Positions 47,301 through 58,834 of a stretch of 64,000 bases of DNA are shown here, piece by piece. The notes below the pieces were generated by a model. The model ran no database searches. It saw only the letters and a list, made by a program, of their open reading frames with translations, and had not been told where the DNA came from. The stretch covers positions 402,064 through 466,063 of the forward strand of contig JXTC01000076.1 of NCBI GenBank assembly GCA_002914845.1. Direction: 5' to 3'. This DNA comes from Trema orientale. Its lineage: Eukaryota; Streptophyta; Magnoliopsida; Rosales; Cannabaceae. A program made the position numbers and the translations under genes. The first letter of the stretch is position 1, and each line of letters begins with the position of its first letter.

Positions 47301-49301
47301 TAACAAAAGATGTGCCAGTCAGATAGCCCTCCGAGGTGCCATGTTCATTTACAAGTGGTAAATTGTTACCAATCAACCCTAGCCCACCATTTAAAGCCCC
47401 ATTCGAGAACCCATAAGAAGTTTTCGGCTGCAAGCTAGATCTTATTCCACTACCCATTTGGCTGCTAACATTGTGCAATATACGGCTGTTCTGACCACCG
47501 ATATGCTGCTTTTGCTGTTGCGGTTGAGATACCATGCTAGATTCAACAGCAGAAAACCCACCACCACCATTACTGGCCGGTTCCGAATTCATGTAAGACT
47601 GATTAGTATTGCCACCTAACCCAGGAGTAGGAATCATTTGGCTTGTCAATCTTTGCACATTCATTGATGACATGCTTCCTCCAGGACCAACAGAGAAATT
47701 GGCTGGAGACTGTTGATACCCATTTGACACTGGACCTACAAAAGAAAATTCTATCAAGTTGGTCTTAAGCAAAACGGTTGGCATCACTAAGCATAGATAA
47801 ACATGATATACCATCAGATCTATTGAAGGCACCTCCAGTAAAACCACTGGTTGGCAAAATGTTTCCAGTGTTAACATTATTAGGTGCAATACTATTACCC
47901 CCACTTGTTGAAAGCATTGAAGTATCCACAGAAGAAGCAACCATCATGTTAGAGTTCCCACTGTGTGACATACCAGGGGTTGGTATCATTGCACCAATAG
48001 GAGGCGAGTTATTTACAAGCTGTGGATGTTGTTGGTTCTGATTGTTCGAAATCTGAGATCTGAGTACATTATGCAAGCGGCCCTCTAACGTGTCCAGATT
48101 CAAATAGTCCTCCTAGAATGATATTTGCAAAATCAAGTAAAAAATAAGAATAATAAGCTAGTTTCATTGCACAAAAGCAAAAGAAACATTCAAGAACTAA
48201 ATGGAATTGAAATAAATAGTCCTAAAAAATAATATACATATACACCACATATCAAATTTGACAAGCGGACTAACCTTTGTATGAGCACTTTTAAATAGAC
48301 ACTCCTCTAGGCGCCTAACAATATCCTTAAAATTCGTTCTGCGTGCTTCATTAATTGGCTGTTGACGCCGCTGCAGTAAGAATTCATGACTGGAAAGAGA
48401 AAAGTAATAAACTCATTAGAATTCATCAATAAACAATCACATTTGTAAGAAACCTAACTCCCAGATAATAATCCAGAACACTGTGTCTCAGTCAACTTTT
48501 CCATCAGTTTCCGCAAACATGTAAATGTATGCAAAGCATTCTACTTTCGTTAACAACTATTTTTCTTCTATGGATAATTCATCACTCTATTTCTGAGATG
48601 TCTATAAACTACCCATACGAAATTTTATAGTTTCAAACGAAATCACTAAATACATGGGCGAAAATTATATTTTTAAAATGCTCATAAGAAATAGCAAGCA
48701 CCATGTTTGTTTTATACCGTCCTAACAATTGTAGTAAAAGAATAGTATTATCCACAAGTATATTAAATTATACGTACAAGGTAAACTTCAGAGGTACTAC
48801 AGTAAATTCATCCATAAACTAGATATCATCTTTAAGTTTACAGGTAATGTACATGCACATCTAAATATCACAAGTAAAATAAATTACCTGGTAAAAAAAG
48901 TGTATAAGTAAAATAAATTATGCTGTGAGTAGTGTTAAGATACTCGGACACAGATGTCTTTAAAATCCAAAAATAACACAGCCATACTGAACTTAATAAA
49001 AAATACAGAAAATGTAGGAAAGAATGTCCAATAAAAGTCTCAGCAGCTCTTAATGATTCAGATACTAGCATACATGAAAATAAGGAAACATAATCAACAG
49101 CCAAAAGTACGGGTCTTACATCTTTTCAGTCATAAACGTGCGTGCTCGTATAACCTCAGGGTCCATATTGTTCGCAGTACGAGGAGGACCACCTAAACTC
49201 TGCATCTGAGGAGGAAGGGCATTGCCATTCTGCTGAGGCAGCACAGGCTGATTAGGTACCTGCCCGGAGATTTGTCCGGACAAGTGTGCCTGCACATTCA
49301 T
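38523..49301 (-). CDS. HAC1: HAC1-like p300/CBP-type histone acetyltransferase, 16 coding exons, 1741 aa
   Basis: Exons: 49120-49301, 48275-48389, 47812-48112, 47244-47735, 45207-47035, 44325-44621, 43964-44242, 43104-43232, 42758-42958, 42515-42657, 42086-42398, 41738-41877, 41019-41097, 39951-40343, 38768-38985, 38523-38637; 5226 nt in frame. Arabidopsis HAC1 has about 1700 aa. From the N-terminus [18 protein letters not shown]: a KIX-like segment (exons 1-3), a long Gln-rich region, TAZ1 (about 675-760), a Cys-rich region before PHD, PHD ([18 protein letters not shown]), the KAT11 acetyltransferase core (about 1160-1430; [13 protein letters not shown] matches the p300 substrate/CoA region), two ZZ fingers, TAZ2 (about 1635-1705) and the tail [13 protein letters not shown]. 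It acetylates histones in the nucleus as a transcription coactivator. Which HAC paralogue it corresponds to (HAC1, HAC12, HAC5) is not settled. Confidence 0.95.
39295..39402. repeat. AAT/AAC trinucleotide microsatellite in intron 14 of HAC1-like
   Basis: Alternating blocks of AAT and AAC (ATT on the other strand), over 100 bp, in an intron. Confidence 0.9.
39644..39656. other. Assembly gap (13 N) in intron 14 of HAC1-like
   Basis: A run of N lies between two A-rich tracts. Single N also occur at 1788, 30145 and 41271. The gap does not touch an exon. Confidence 0.98.
40437..40965. mobile_element. Degenerate Tourist-like MITE plus a second right arm, in intron 13 of HAC1-like
   Basis: TTTGATGCCAACTTAGGATTGGGATAAATAA near the left edge matches, inverted, the right arm of the MITE at 53615-54047; CCACCAAACAGCAGCC near 40750-40768 is the opposite end. 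The outer left terminus is lost. From about 40850 to 40965 a second, diverged right arm follows (TTCACCAAACAC, TTAAATCCAATCCC). No clean target duplication remains. Confidence 0.5.
41306..41362. repeat. A tract followed by (GA)n in intron 12 of HAC1-like
   Basis: About 39 A followed by alternating GA. Simple repeat. Confidence 0.9.
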
Positions 49302-50330
49302 CTTCTTTTATTCTTCACCACGTTTACCAAGTACCACATTACTCAAAAACACAAGAAGAAACTTCCTCAAATGCATCACCTATCACATGCTTTTATCAAA
49401 CAATGTACACCCGCCCAGGTTCCCTACAAATCCAATTCAAATCATATAAGCTTCTCAACAGAATTCTCCTATGATCAAATACAAAAAGCTGCTAACTCCG
49501 CCGTTTTAAACTATTAAGTGAATATCGTGCGAAACAATTCACTAAAATACCAACGGGGAAAGTCAAAACTGTGGCACCTCACTTAGATGGAAGAAAACCC
49601 AATACATTAGAAACAATCAAAAAACCCAACACATTAGAAACAATCAAACACTTCATTGTACGTGAAAGTTATCGAACTTTACCAAAAATACAACCTTTGA
49701 CAATGAAGCAAATACCAGAATTGAAGTTCCCTACCCACAAAATTACCATCCACTAAAATTGGGATAAAATAGATCGTTGGTGCCCTAACCCCCAAATTTG
49801 AGGGTAACAACGGATAGTAATCAAGCAATTGGAGCAATTAATTGAACAAATTGAATACAATTACAGAAAGCAACATGGTTACAATCTCCATAACCGAAAT
49901 CAGATTACGAAAACGAAACCCTAGAATCAGAGTCCCCGACCTGAGAAAAGAGATCGCAGAGCCGAATTGACAGAGGGCTTTGGTTGCAGACACCAAGAAT
50001 CGACGATGATGAGGAATACGACGGCGATCGAGAGAACCCAATACAGAATTTAGAGAGAGAAAGAGAGATAGAAAGGTCGGTCAAGAGAGTTGAAAGAGTA
50101 CGCCTTCCTTCCTTCCGATATAGAAGAGGAGGGTCTCACACGTGCGAAATTTTGGCACGAGCGAAAAAAAAAATTAGAAAAAAAAAAAAAGGGAGCAATC
50201 CGAAAAGCGAAGCGTGAAGAGGAAGAAGAAGAAGTCGGACCGAAGAAGAGCAGCAGATCGAGAAATCGGAGAAGGAAGAAACAACGAAAGCGATGCAATT
50301 TGCTACGGAAGAAAGAAAGACGGAATTATT
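49302..50330 (-). promoter_or_regulatory. 5' UTR and proximal upstream region of HAC1-like
   Basis: CT-rich leader-like sequence on the minus strand (around 50080-50040, TCTCTCTTTCTCTCTCT) and a downstream stretch with possible GT and AG sites suggest a non-coding first exon and an intron before the ATG. I could not fix the splice pair. The ATG at 49301 is chosen because [10 protein letters not shown] is the conserved plant HAC start. Confidence 0.45.
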
Positions 50331-51760
50331 ATATTATTTTCTTTTTTTATTACCTTTTAATTTTTATTTTTTCATTTAATTCATTCAATAATATTACTTA
50401 CTCAGCCCTCAGGGTTTCGGACCTTGGGTAATTTTTTTTGTTTTAAGTTCTTTTGAGTTAAGTTTTGTTTTTATGTGTAATAATAATAATAATAATAATA
50501 ATAATGCTTTTGAGTTATTAATTAAAATTCATGATTTTGCAAACTTTATATTATTATATGCCCAATTTATTCCTATTCTCCCAAAAGAAAAAAATACTAC
50601 ATTTTACTTCATTTTTCCAATATTTTACAAAATATTTATTTGTATTTTATTTACGGGTTTTTTTAGAATAATAATAAATTAATAATAATAAAGAAAAGGA
50701 AGATAAAGAGTAAAGGGAGGGAGAGAGATGGGAGGAAAGGTTTAGGAGTCAGTCCACACCATGATGCCTATTGCTCCTTAGCCTCTTCGCTTCCTTCTCT
50801 TATCCAACCAAATTATAATACCTACAATTCTATGCAAAAACATATGGAGAAAAACAAATAATAAATAGTTTTTTTTTAACAATTTTTCAATACCAATGAA
50901 TACGAGCAAATAATTTTTGGTGGCATACAATTTTTGTAAATTTGATGTAATAACATCCATGAAGGTTAATTATATGCTTATTCAATGTCTCTTACATTCA
51001 ATGTGTTCGAAGAAATTGTTGAAATTTCTAGAAATCATTGTTGATCTTCCAAATGTTGAGAAAAAATGGTGGGTAATGGGAAGGGAGTCTTTAAATTTTT
51101 GTGCCCCAAACGACTGAAACCTGATCCCTTTCATTTTTTTTCATTTGCAAAAGTAGGAGAAAAAAAAAAAAAAGAGTTCATTTTGTTTCTGGGTGCTCAA
51201 AGTTGAGCGTCTTATTCTTTCTGCTCAAGTCTTAGTAGAGTTCGGGAGCAATAAAGTATCAAATAAAAGATTTCGTAATTTTTTTAGACATGGGCACTGA
51301 CCACCTATCTCTATCTCGAGTCTAGACTCGTCTGAGTCTAATGCAAGAGAGACCTGGGCGATTGAAGACTAATATCATAAGTTTGTAATCTGCTTAGAGA
51401 AAACAAACAATTGAGTTCTCAAGTCCTAATCACATCCACAAAAAGAAGAATCAAATTACACTTCTGTTTTTCCTCCTTGGTCAGATCCCCGTACTGATAA
51501 ACTGACAATACTATACAAGAGACAATTGTTCCATATGGATTATTATATAGTATAATAAGATAACAAGCTCAAGGTCTGGTCTAAAACAATAAATAGTGAC
51601 AAATGAAATGTCTATAGTTGTAGAAAGAGAGAATCTGAGACTGACTCTCTCTCTAGTCTCTATTAAAATATAATACTAACTCAATCATAACATGATAACA
51701 ATAACAAAAGCGAAATAGTGTACTTATGAGTAAGTCTTGTCTTTATAAGTAGTCCTGCAT
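50331..51760. other. Intergenic region between HAC1-like and its truncated copy
   Basis: AT-rich, with an (AAT)n tract at 50478-50505. No gene recognised. Confidence 0.5.
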
Positions 51761-52364
51761 TTAAGTAGTCTTGGCTTGAGGTGACTCTTGGTTTTGATTG
51801 TTCAAAGTCGGACGCCTGAGTAAATTATGTAAGCGGCTCTCCAGGGTGTCCAGGTTCAAATAGTCCTCCTAAAATAAGATTTTGCAAATCGAGAATTGAA
51901 AAATTAGTTAAAATTAATCGCATAAAAGCCAAAGAGAAACATTCAAGAGCGGAATGCGATTTGAATTGAGGATATTTGTTGCTAAATAGTAAAATGCACA
52001 CACTGACTGCCATATTTAACAATTTTGACAAACAGAGACTAACCTTTGTATGAGCAACTCTAAATAGACAATCCTCAATGCGCTTGACGATATCTTGAAA
52101 TCTTTTTCTTTGCTGTTCATTAGTTGGTGGTTGATGCCGCCTGATTAAGATTTCATAACTGGAAGAGATTAAAAAAAAGGTTATAAACTCATTTGAGCTC
52201 ATCAATATAAACAATTACATTAGTCAAAAATCCAACTCCCAAATAATAAAAGTGGAACAACATATGTTAACTGATTTATGGCAACACCAAAAATAAAGGC
52301 AAAAGAATGAGCCTTACATCTTCTCTTGCATAAACGCACGAGCTTGAACAACCTCAGGTTCCAT
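51761..52364 (-). CDS. Truncated HAC paralogue: candidate KIX-only protein of 89 aa (or transcribed pseudogene)
   Basis: Exons 52318-52364, 52044-52158 and 51761-51868 match the end of exon 1, all of exon 2 and the start of exon 3 of the HAC1-like gene. Exon 2 has exactly the same length (115 nt), the phases are the same, and all GT-AG sites are kept. The joined frame runs from MEPEVVQARAFMQEK through FQDIVKRIEDCLFRVAHTKEDYL and ends in a new TAA at 51761. The segment corresponds to the N-terminal KIX-like region of plant HAC proteins, which binds activation domains; TAZ, PHD, HAT and ZZ domains are all absent. The ancestral start (52.84-52.89 kb) has a stop codon, so the next Met is used. 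A duplicated, decaying fragment is the alternative; the undamaged frame argues for more. Confidence 0.55.
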
Positions 52365-52890
52365 AGTGTTGGTAGTAGGAGGACTACCACCTGAATTTTG
52401 AATCTGAGGTGCAATGGTGAAGGAGTCAAGCAATTGATATAGTTTTAAGCCACGTTTACTACTCCATAAATAGAGGAGAATAAGAAACAATGAATGGAGA
52501 AGGTTATAAAATGATGATTTTTTTTCAAAGAATCATGTGTAACTAATTGATAATATAAATACATAAATAAGTAAGCTTAGCAATTTCCTTGTTTCCTTTC
52601 CCTTTCCTATCTATTACGAATTAATAAATATACCCATATACTCTAACTTACTACAAAGGGCAAATAGAATAAAAAGTCCAGGATTAATAAATATACTCAT
52701 ATACTCTAACTTACTACAAAGGGCAAATAGAATAAAAAGTCCAATACATAATAGAAAAACATACGATTAGAGACCTAATTGGAATTAAAATAAGAAATGT
52801 TAAACAAAAAAAATCAGAAACGGTATCCGTGTGAGGTACCTGGGTAGAGATTCTTCCGGATATGTGTAACTGCTTACATATTCATAAGAA
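52365..52890 (-). pseudogene. 5' remnant of the truncated HAC copy, split by about 400 bp
   Basis: Around 52840-52888 the minus strand reads MNM, stop, then HISGRISTQV, clearly derived from the HAC start ([15 protein letters not shown]) but with an early TAA. The rest of exon 1 (PQIQNSGGSPPTTNT) resumes near 52425, so about 400 bp lies between. Possible donor CAG|GTACCT follows the first piece, so the break may now act as an intron. Within it a 63-bp tandem duplication lies at 52620-52743. Confidence 0.6.
52620..52743. repeat. 63-bp tandem duplication
   Basis: Two nearly identical copies (starts ATTAATAAATATAC) at 52620-52682 and 52683-52743, differing at very few positions, so recent. Confidence 0.9.
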
Positions 52891-53571
52891 GTAGAATTAG
52901 TCACTTATTGGGAAGAAATTTCATCAAATGAATGACTATTTTATAATCAAATCAATAATACAATATAATTGAACAATGAAATGAAATTAAACCAAGTACC
53001 AATTAAGAGAGTAGTTGGCAACCATAGAATCAAATAGTATATATATATATATATATATATACACAAGTAGAAGCAGAGCCAACCTGAAATGGGAGAGAGT
53101 TGATGGAGGGTTTTTTATGCAGATAAGGAAGACGATCGTCGATAGTAGCTCAGACAAAAGGCTTCTTTTATCAAAGACTCCAAAGCCCAAAGACACGTTA
53201 ATTGGTTGGTTCGAGTCTCCAAGTATGGAACTCGTTTTATACTTATATCATGTGTTATTATTACATCATTAATTTTGGATTTTTTTTCTTTGATTCTAAT
53301 TTTCCTTTAGTCAATGTAACTGAAAAAAAATCAATGAAAGTTATCCTTTGTGAGTTGTGATAAATTTCAATTAAAATTTACCAAAGTGTCCTTGACCATT
53401 AAATTATTCATTTAAACTTACAATCAAATAATTTAAATGTTAAGCATTCAAATGGATAATGAGATAACAATACCTTGATTTTTAACTATTTTTACAAAAA
53501 ATAACTTAAACTTTGGAACTCCTATAAATTAAACCCTCACTTTTTAATTCCTACAAATCAATACCTAAGGG
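52891..53571. other. Intergenic stretch with (TA)n
   Basis: (TA)n at 53039-53062. The last 80 bp before the next element (CCTATAAATTAAACCCTCAC) resemble sequences around 59340-59540. No gene seen. Confidence 0.45.
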
Positions 53572-53614
53572 CATGTTTGGCACCTTGTATTAGTCCTTGT
53601 ATTGTATTAGCTTA

Positions 53615-54047
53615 GGCCTTGTTTGGTACATGGGAATAGGATTGGATTATAGTATTAGATTGGATTGTAATGGATTGAATTGGATAAACTTAATACTATT
53701 TTATGTTTAGTGTAGTATTGAATTAGATTAGAATTATTATTATAATATGGACCCACTTTTTATTAGAATGTATAATAAATTTATTTTATATTAGTTTAAA
53801 TATTAAAAAATATAAAAAATATTTATAATGTGGGACCTACTAGTTTAACAAATTGAAACAAATGTGAGTCCACCATTTTTGAGCATGGGATTATTAATCC
53901 GATACTTTTGAATGAAATAAATTATCCCACCCACATAGGATTATTTTAGGATTGTGGATTATTTATCCCAATCCCAAATTGGCATCAAACATGGATATGG
54001 GATAAATAATCTCGATCCCAACCTAGTCCTATGTACCAAATAATACC
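53615..54047. mobile_element. Tourist-type MITE (PIF/Harbinger) nested in the left inverted repeat
   Basis: Ends GGCCTTGTTTGGTACATGGGA and, inverted, GGTATTATTTGGTACATAGGA, flanked by TTA at 53612-53614 and 54048-54050. 433 bp, AT-rich, no coding frame. A degenerate relative sits in HAC1-like intron 13. Confidence 0.88.
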
Positions 54048-54180
54048 TTAATACAATACTATGTTTGGCAGAAGTATATGCATTGTATGATACATTACAA
54101 CATTCAGTTTTTATACAATACAGAGCATGTTACAGAATACGAAAAGAAAAAAAAAAATATTAGATTGTATTGTAATATTT

Positions 54181-55355
54181 TAGCCTCATCTCTGTGATAT
54201 TCGGTGCTCACCCAACCCTCTCGACAATAGACCATCTTTTCCGATCAAGAGATCCTCCTCCACATGCCGGGGTGACTTCCATCGATAGCATGAATTTTCC
54301 GATGAATCTCTTCTTTTCCGGTAATGTGGTAAGTTACTCTCATATTTGGATTTTGGAAAATCTGGTAGAAGTATTTTTGAGCTTTTCTCCTTTTTGATTT
54401 TGTTGTCTAGCCCACGCGCCATAGCTAAAATGTTCTTGTCGTGATCTGAATAGGTATTAATATAATTGAAATTGGTGAGGTTTTCTTGGTTACACATTTA
54501 TATAGAATATATTTTGTAACTTTGTGTTTTTTGCAAACTTGGAACTCTACTTTGGGAATTTTTCTTTGGATTGTATATGGTCTGATCATATAGCTGGATT
54601 GAATTGTTCTATTTTGTAATAGCTACCATATGTTTGATGAAAGTCCTCAATAGACACCTCTAATTAATGCTTTCCAAATTACTACCCCAAAAGGAAACTT
54701 AGTATTCATTCTCTCTTTTTGAATTCTCTGTCTTTTTTATTGATATTTGCTGGCCTTCAAGACCAATACCTTTTAAGCTAGATTTAACATCTGGTTTTTG
54801 GGTTTTACTGCATAATTTAGTGTTGTTGAGATTAGTTAGTCATGGAAATTTATGATTTTTTTTTTTTGGGTTTTAATCTCAAATTTTATTAATATTTACT
54901 AAGAAAACTTAAAAAGCTAATGCTAATTTAATCATGATTTCACTTGTACCTGTAAGTAATAGACTTGTCCAATTAACATGATCAGTCATATTTCCTAAAA
55001 ACGAAAATGATAAGCCATTGTACTTGTATCAAATTGATAGGTTTTGCAGACTTTTGGTGGTTAAAAAGGATTTTTTTTGGGTGCATTTAATTTTTCTACA
55101 ATACTGATTATGACAGCACTTGAATTCATTTTTCCAAGTTCGTTAATTCTAGAAATTATGATTGCAAGATAGTAGGACATATGATGAGACATATTACTTG
55201 GAGCAGTAGTTTCCAATTTTACTATGGTTGCGAAGCATATTCATTTGGATTTTTATGATTTTCTCGTAGATCATTCGGTACAATAATTTTGTAGGAGATC
55301 TTAATGAAAGATTTTTTATACATATGAAAATGTTCCTGTGGTGAAAACTGAAAAC
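54181..55355. other. Interior of the 5.3-kb element, possible exon fragment at the start
   Basis: About 54185-54332 is less AT-rich and ends in a good splice donor (ATGTG|GTAAGT), so it may be a captured or old 5' exon; I recognise no protein. The rest shows no gene. Confidence 0.35.
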
Positions 55356-56982
55356 TGAAACGCTTAATGTCGTCGGGTAAATGCCCAAAATCAAATTTAT
55401 TATTTATAAATTCTCTTTCTATAAACTAACCTAGTGTGTTCTAATATAAACTAAGAACTAATTAGTATAGTAGCAATAAGGGTCAATCTACAGAGATTGG
55501 GTGTTAAACTATCACTAAATACTGGAATTATCGCAATCCGACTTTATTTAGGCATAAAAACTAAATGAATATGAAAATAAACAAATAAAAACAAAAATAA
55601 AAAGAATAAAGTGTAAATAAAATATGGATAAGATTATGCACGAATGTACTAGGAATTGATTACACCTAATCACTTATAAGTTCGTCAAATTAAGTAATTA
55701 TCAGCTTAATTCTACTCAACTCACTAATCGAGGGATCTAATTTAGCCTCATTGCCTCTCCTGAGAGTCAAATGAGATAATACATCTAACTAACCTAAGTT
55801 AATATCCCTATCTAACCTGATTAATTAAATATTCGTTAAGTTTAAGCCCTCAAATGAAAGTTAAGGTATCAATCACCTTCCGGTATCACAATAACCCAAA
55901 ACTGCCCAAACTATCAAAGTGATTATCTAGTTGTTGATCTCCTCTTGGTACAACTAGCTAAACTATGTCTCTCAATTCCAGATTATGAATTTAATTTCTC
56001 CCAAGTATCAAAATCAGATCCTAAAATCAACTAATTCATTGCCCAAGTAAAATAGAAGCATTGAGCAAAGAGAAGCATAAATGAATTGGAAATAGAAAAT
56101 AGACCAACGATTAACAAATTAATCAAAACAAAGTATTAAAAAGGGTATATCAAATTCTAGCTTTCAAATATAAAAAAACATAGTAGAATCTAATACTAAT
56201 CTTCATAAAAAATTCATAAGTACAAACATGTTCATATAATAAGCTCAGGGTGAGAGAAATTTCTAAGAGATTAGGGTGAGAGAAATTTCTAAGAGATTAG
56301 GGTGAGAGAAAGGAAAAGAAAAACTCTTGTGGAGATGAGTTTTAAGTCTTCAAATCTTCAAAAAATTCTACCAAATCTTCTTTAAGAATCTCCAATTCCA
56401 AGCTCTCTCTTTAAAATTTTAGATGCCTTTCTTGTATTTTTCTCTCCAATTCTGCACACCTAAAATTTGTGCCTCCATCCCCTTTTTAAGCTTTATTCTA
56501 GGTCAAATTCAAGTATACTTAAAGATGAATGAGTCACTACTATTGGATCATGAGAAAGGAGCGATCTGTGCCGTACAAGGTCATTAAAAGACTCAAAAAT
56601 GCGTTCAGGACACGTCAGGGGCGCGGCTGCGCCCCTGAAGTGGAGCAGGGGTGCCACTAGGCAGCAGGGGAGGCACAGCGGCGCGACTGCAACCCTTATG
56701 CTGCCAAAAGGTGCAGTTGTACCCCTGTTACTGTGCTGTGGCCTTTTTTTCGTTTTTTCTACTCCATTTCATCTCGTTTTGCTCTGGTTCATCTCGATCG
56801 GTCTCGGCTTGAATCCAAATGGTTTGAAACACTCATTTTTAGCACAAATTCATTGTGATTCTCATTTATTCACGAAAACTACAAAAATACATCAAACTAA
56901 CAAAAATGCTTGAAAACACACAACTATTTGAGCTTAAACGGTACTTGATTTGTCGGAAAATATCCTCCTCATCAAATCATCA
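55356..56982. mobile_element. Candidate solo LTR (1.6 kb)
   Basis: Bounded by TG and CA ends with AAAAC on both sides (55351-55355 and 56983-56987). It contains AGCAATAAGGGTCAATCTACAG, a word I associate with plant LTRs, and a GC-rich patch at about 56598-56730 (GGGGCGCGGCTGCGCCCCTG) in otherwise AT-rich DNA. A-rich target sites make the duplication weak evidence. Confidence 0.4.
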
Positions 56983-57375
56983 AAAACTTACTTAGGAATG
57001 AGTTGTGCTTGCTTCATTTATAACTCAAGTGATTTTATACTATCTAAATATAGAGTATTAAAAAGTCAAGTGTCCAAAAGAGCTAGCAACTTGTAGATAT
57101 ATAAAGAAGTTCCTCAGTTCACGTCATTCTAATTGGGAGGAATGATAACTGCCCCACAAGTATTATTGCCCTATGTTTCTTTCTTCTAATAAGATTAGAA
57201 AAATGAAATCAAACGTTTCCTTAGAACTTGGTAAGTAATTGTGAAAAATTTGATCTATTTGTTCTAAATTTGGGGTATTGATTAATTTATTTCGTTTGCT
57301 TTTCTTTTATGGACTTTGTTACGTATAGAAATTGGCCCTTTTGGGATGAAAACTTGTGTTTCACTTTTGTCCAGA

Positions 57376-57965
57376 TGTGGCTTCTATGGTTTAAAAGAAA
57401 TATATTGATTCATGATGGTAGAAGGAGGAATTCGAATGCATCTTTTGTAAAGCTGTGGAATTCTGTACAGGGGATGAGTTGAATGAAAAACCAAAGAATG
57501 GTAGTAGCGATGATGTTAGATGGCAACCTCCTAAGGTGGAAAATTCAAGCTAAATTGTAATGTTGCTATGGGTAAAGGAAATATGGGTCCAGGGGCCATT
57601 GTTCAGAACAGGAATAAGGAGGTTATGATGGTTATTGTTTTTGGGGGTGTTGGTCTCAACATTGTGGAAGTATGTGAAGCGCTAACTGTTTGAATTGGCA
57701 TTTCTACTGCCATTAGTATTAGAGTTTGGCCTGTTGAAGTGGAATCAAATAGTATGATGTTGGTAAATCAGCTCAAAGAAAACATGAATTGAGATAGAGG
57801 TTAGAATGTTATTGATATCAAATATTTGTATATTGGTATTAAAATGTGTATTTCTCATGTACCTCGCTTGTAACTTATCTGCTCATGACATTGCAATATG
57901 AGTTGCTGCTCATTCTTGCTATTTAGTTTAGTCAGAAGATATCCCCTCTTAGTTAGAGGTGGTGG
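57376..57965 (+). pseudogene. Broken RNase H-like (RVT_3) domain gene fragment
   Basis: Pieces in order across frames: WLLWFKRNILIH, then WQPPKVEN, then KLNCNVAMGKGNMGPGAIVQ, VCEALTV, VEVESNSMMLVNQL and NLSAHDIAI. These follow the layout of the plant RNase H-like domain found at the end of LINE pol proteins and of many plant 'ribonuclease H' genes (WxPPxxGxxKxNxDA, AExxAL, ExDS, AHxxA). At least two frameshifts and several stops make it non-functional. The catalytic Asp in the first motif is replaced by Asn-Val. A LINE remnant is the likeliest origin. Confidence 0.7.
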
Positions 57966-58282
57966 TCGATTCCAAATATAACTATTTTGATCTGTAATAA
58001 AACTTGGATTTTCTTTTACTACAAGAGTGTCTACGTATGTGTGTGTGAAAGAGAGAGAGAGATTAGGAGAGGAAGTTGGGGAGAAGAATTGCGAATGAAA
58101 ATTAGGGATAAAAAAAGTCGAGAGATAGGATTAGGAAAGAGAGAATTAGGAGAAATAACAAGGAAACAAAAGTTCAAGAAAGAGGTAAGACGATAAAAAG
58201 TCATGAGAATGAATGAGGAGAGAGATTAGGATGAGAAAATCACTTAAATTTGAGTTTCTCAAAAATTTGATGATTTATATAG

Positions 58283-58686
58283 GGGGAAATTACACATTAT
58301 ACGGTGTTTTTGTAAAAAAATTTAAAAAATACGGTGGTCAGAAGATGTGGTATGGTTTTTATTAGAAAAATACTATTTTTTAAAAAATATTTAGAAAAAT
58401 ATCATTTTTAAAATAGTAACTAGTAACTGGTAATTAGTTTCTGGAAACTGGTAACTAGTAACTAAAGGTATTTATAACTAGTATATAACTAGTAACCAGT
58501 AACCGGTAACCGGTAACCAGTTTTCAGATACTGATAACCAGTAACTATTTTTAAAATGGTATTTTTCTAAATATTTTTTAAAAAGTGATATTTTTCTAAT
58601 AAAAACTGTATGAAAATTTAAAAAAAGTGTGAGTTCCGTATTTTTGTAATTCTTTTAGTTTTTATACGTAAAAGTGATAGAAGCCC
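58283..58686. mobile_element. Mutator-type foldback MITE, family A copy 4
   Basis: Perfect 9-bp duplication TTTATATAG at 58274-58282 and 58687-58695. Starts GGGGAAATTACAC and ends GATAGAAGCCC. Arms are inverted over about 150 bp around a centre of GGTAACCAG/CTGGTTACC words. This is the clearest copy of the family, 404 bp. Confidence 0.9.
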
Positions 58687-58834
58687 TTTATATAGTACAA
58701 TACAATTGCTCACCAAATATGGTTTATTTTATTACAATTTCATAATACAATGCATAATAAACAAAGTATTATATAAAAATAATACAATACAATACGACTC
58801 AACACAGTATAATACGATGCACTAAACATGGCCT

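Larger units (their letters stand above)
53572..58834. mobile_element. Candidate 5.3-kb DNA transposon with long terminal inverted repeats, carrying a gene fragment
   Basis: The left end GGGCATGTTTGGCACC and the right end, inverted, GGCCATGTTTAGTGCA match, and similarity continues inward for about 150 bp (for example ATGCATTGTAT in both) once nested MITEs are removed from each arm. The terminus resembles PIF/Harbinger (GGGCCTGTTTGG-like), and the flanks TAA and TGA could be a decayed 3-bp duplication. No transposase is visible. The interior holds an RNase H-like pseudogene and a candidate solo LTR. The alternative is two unrelated MITEs of one family in opposite orientation. Confidence 0.45.
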
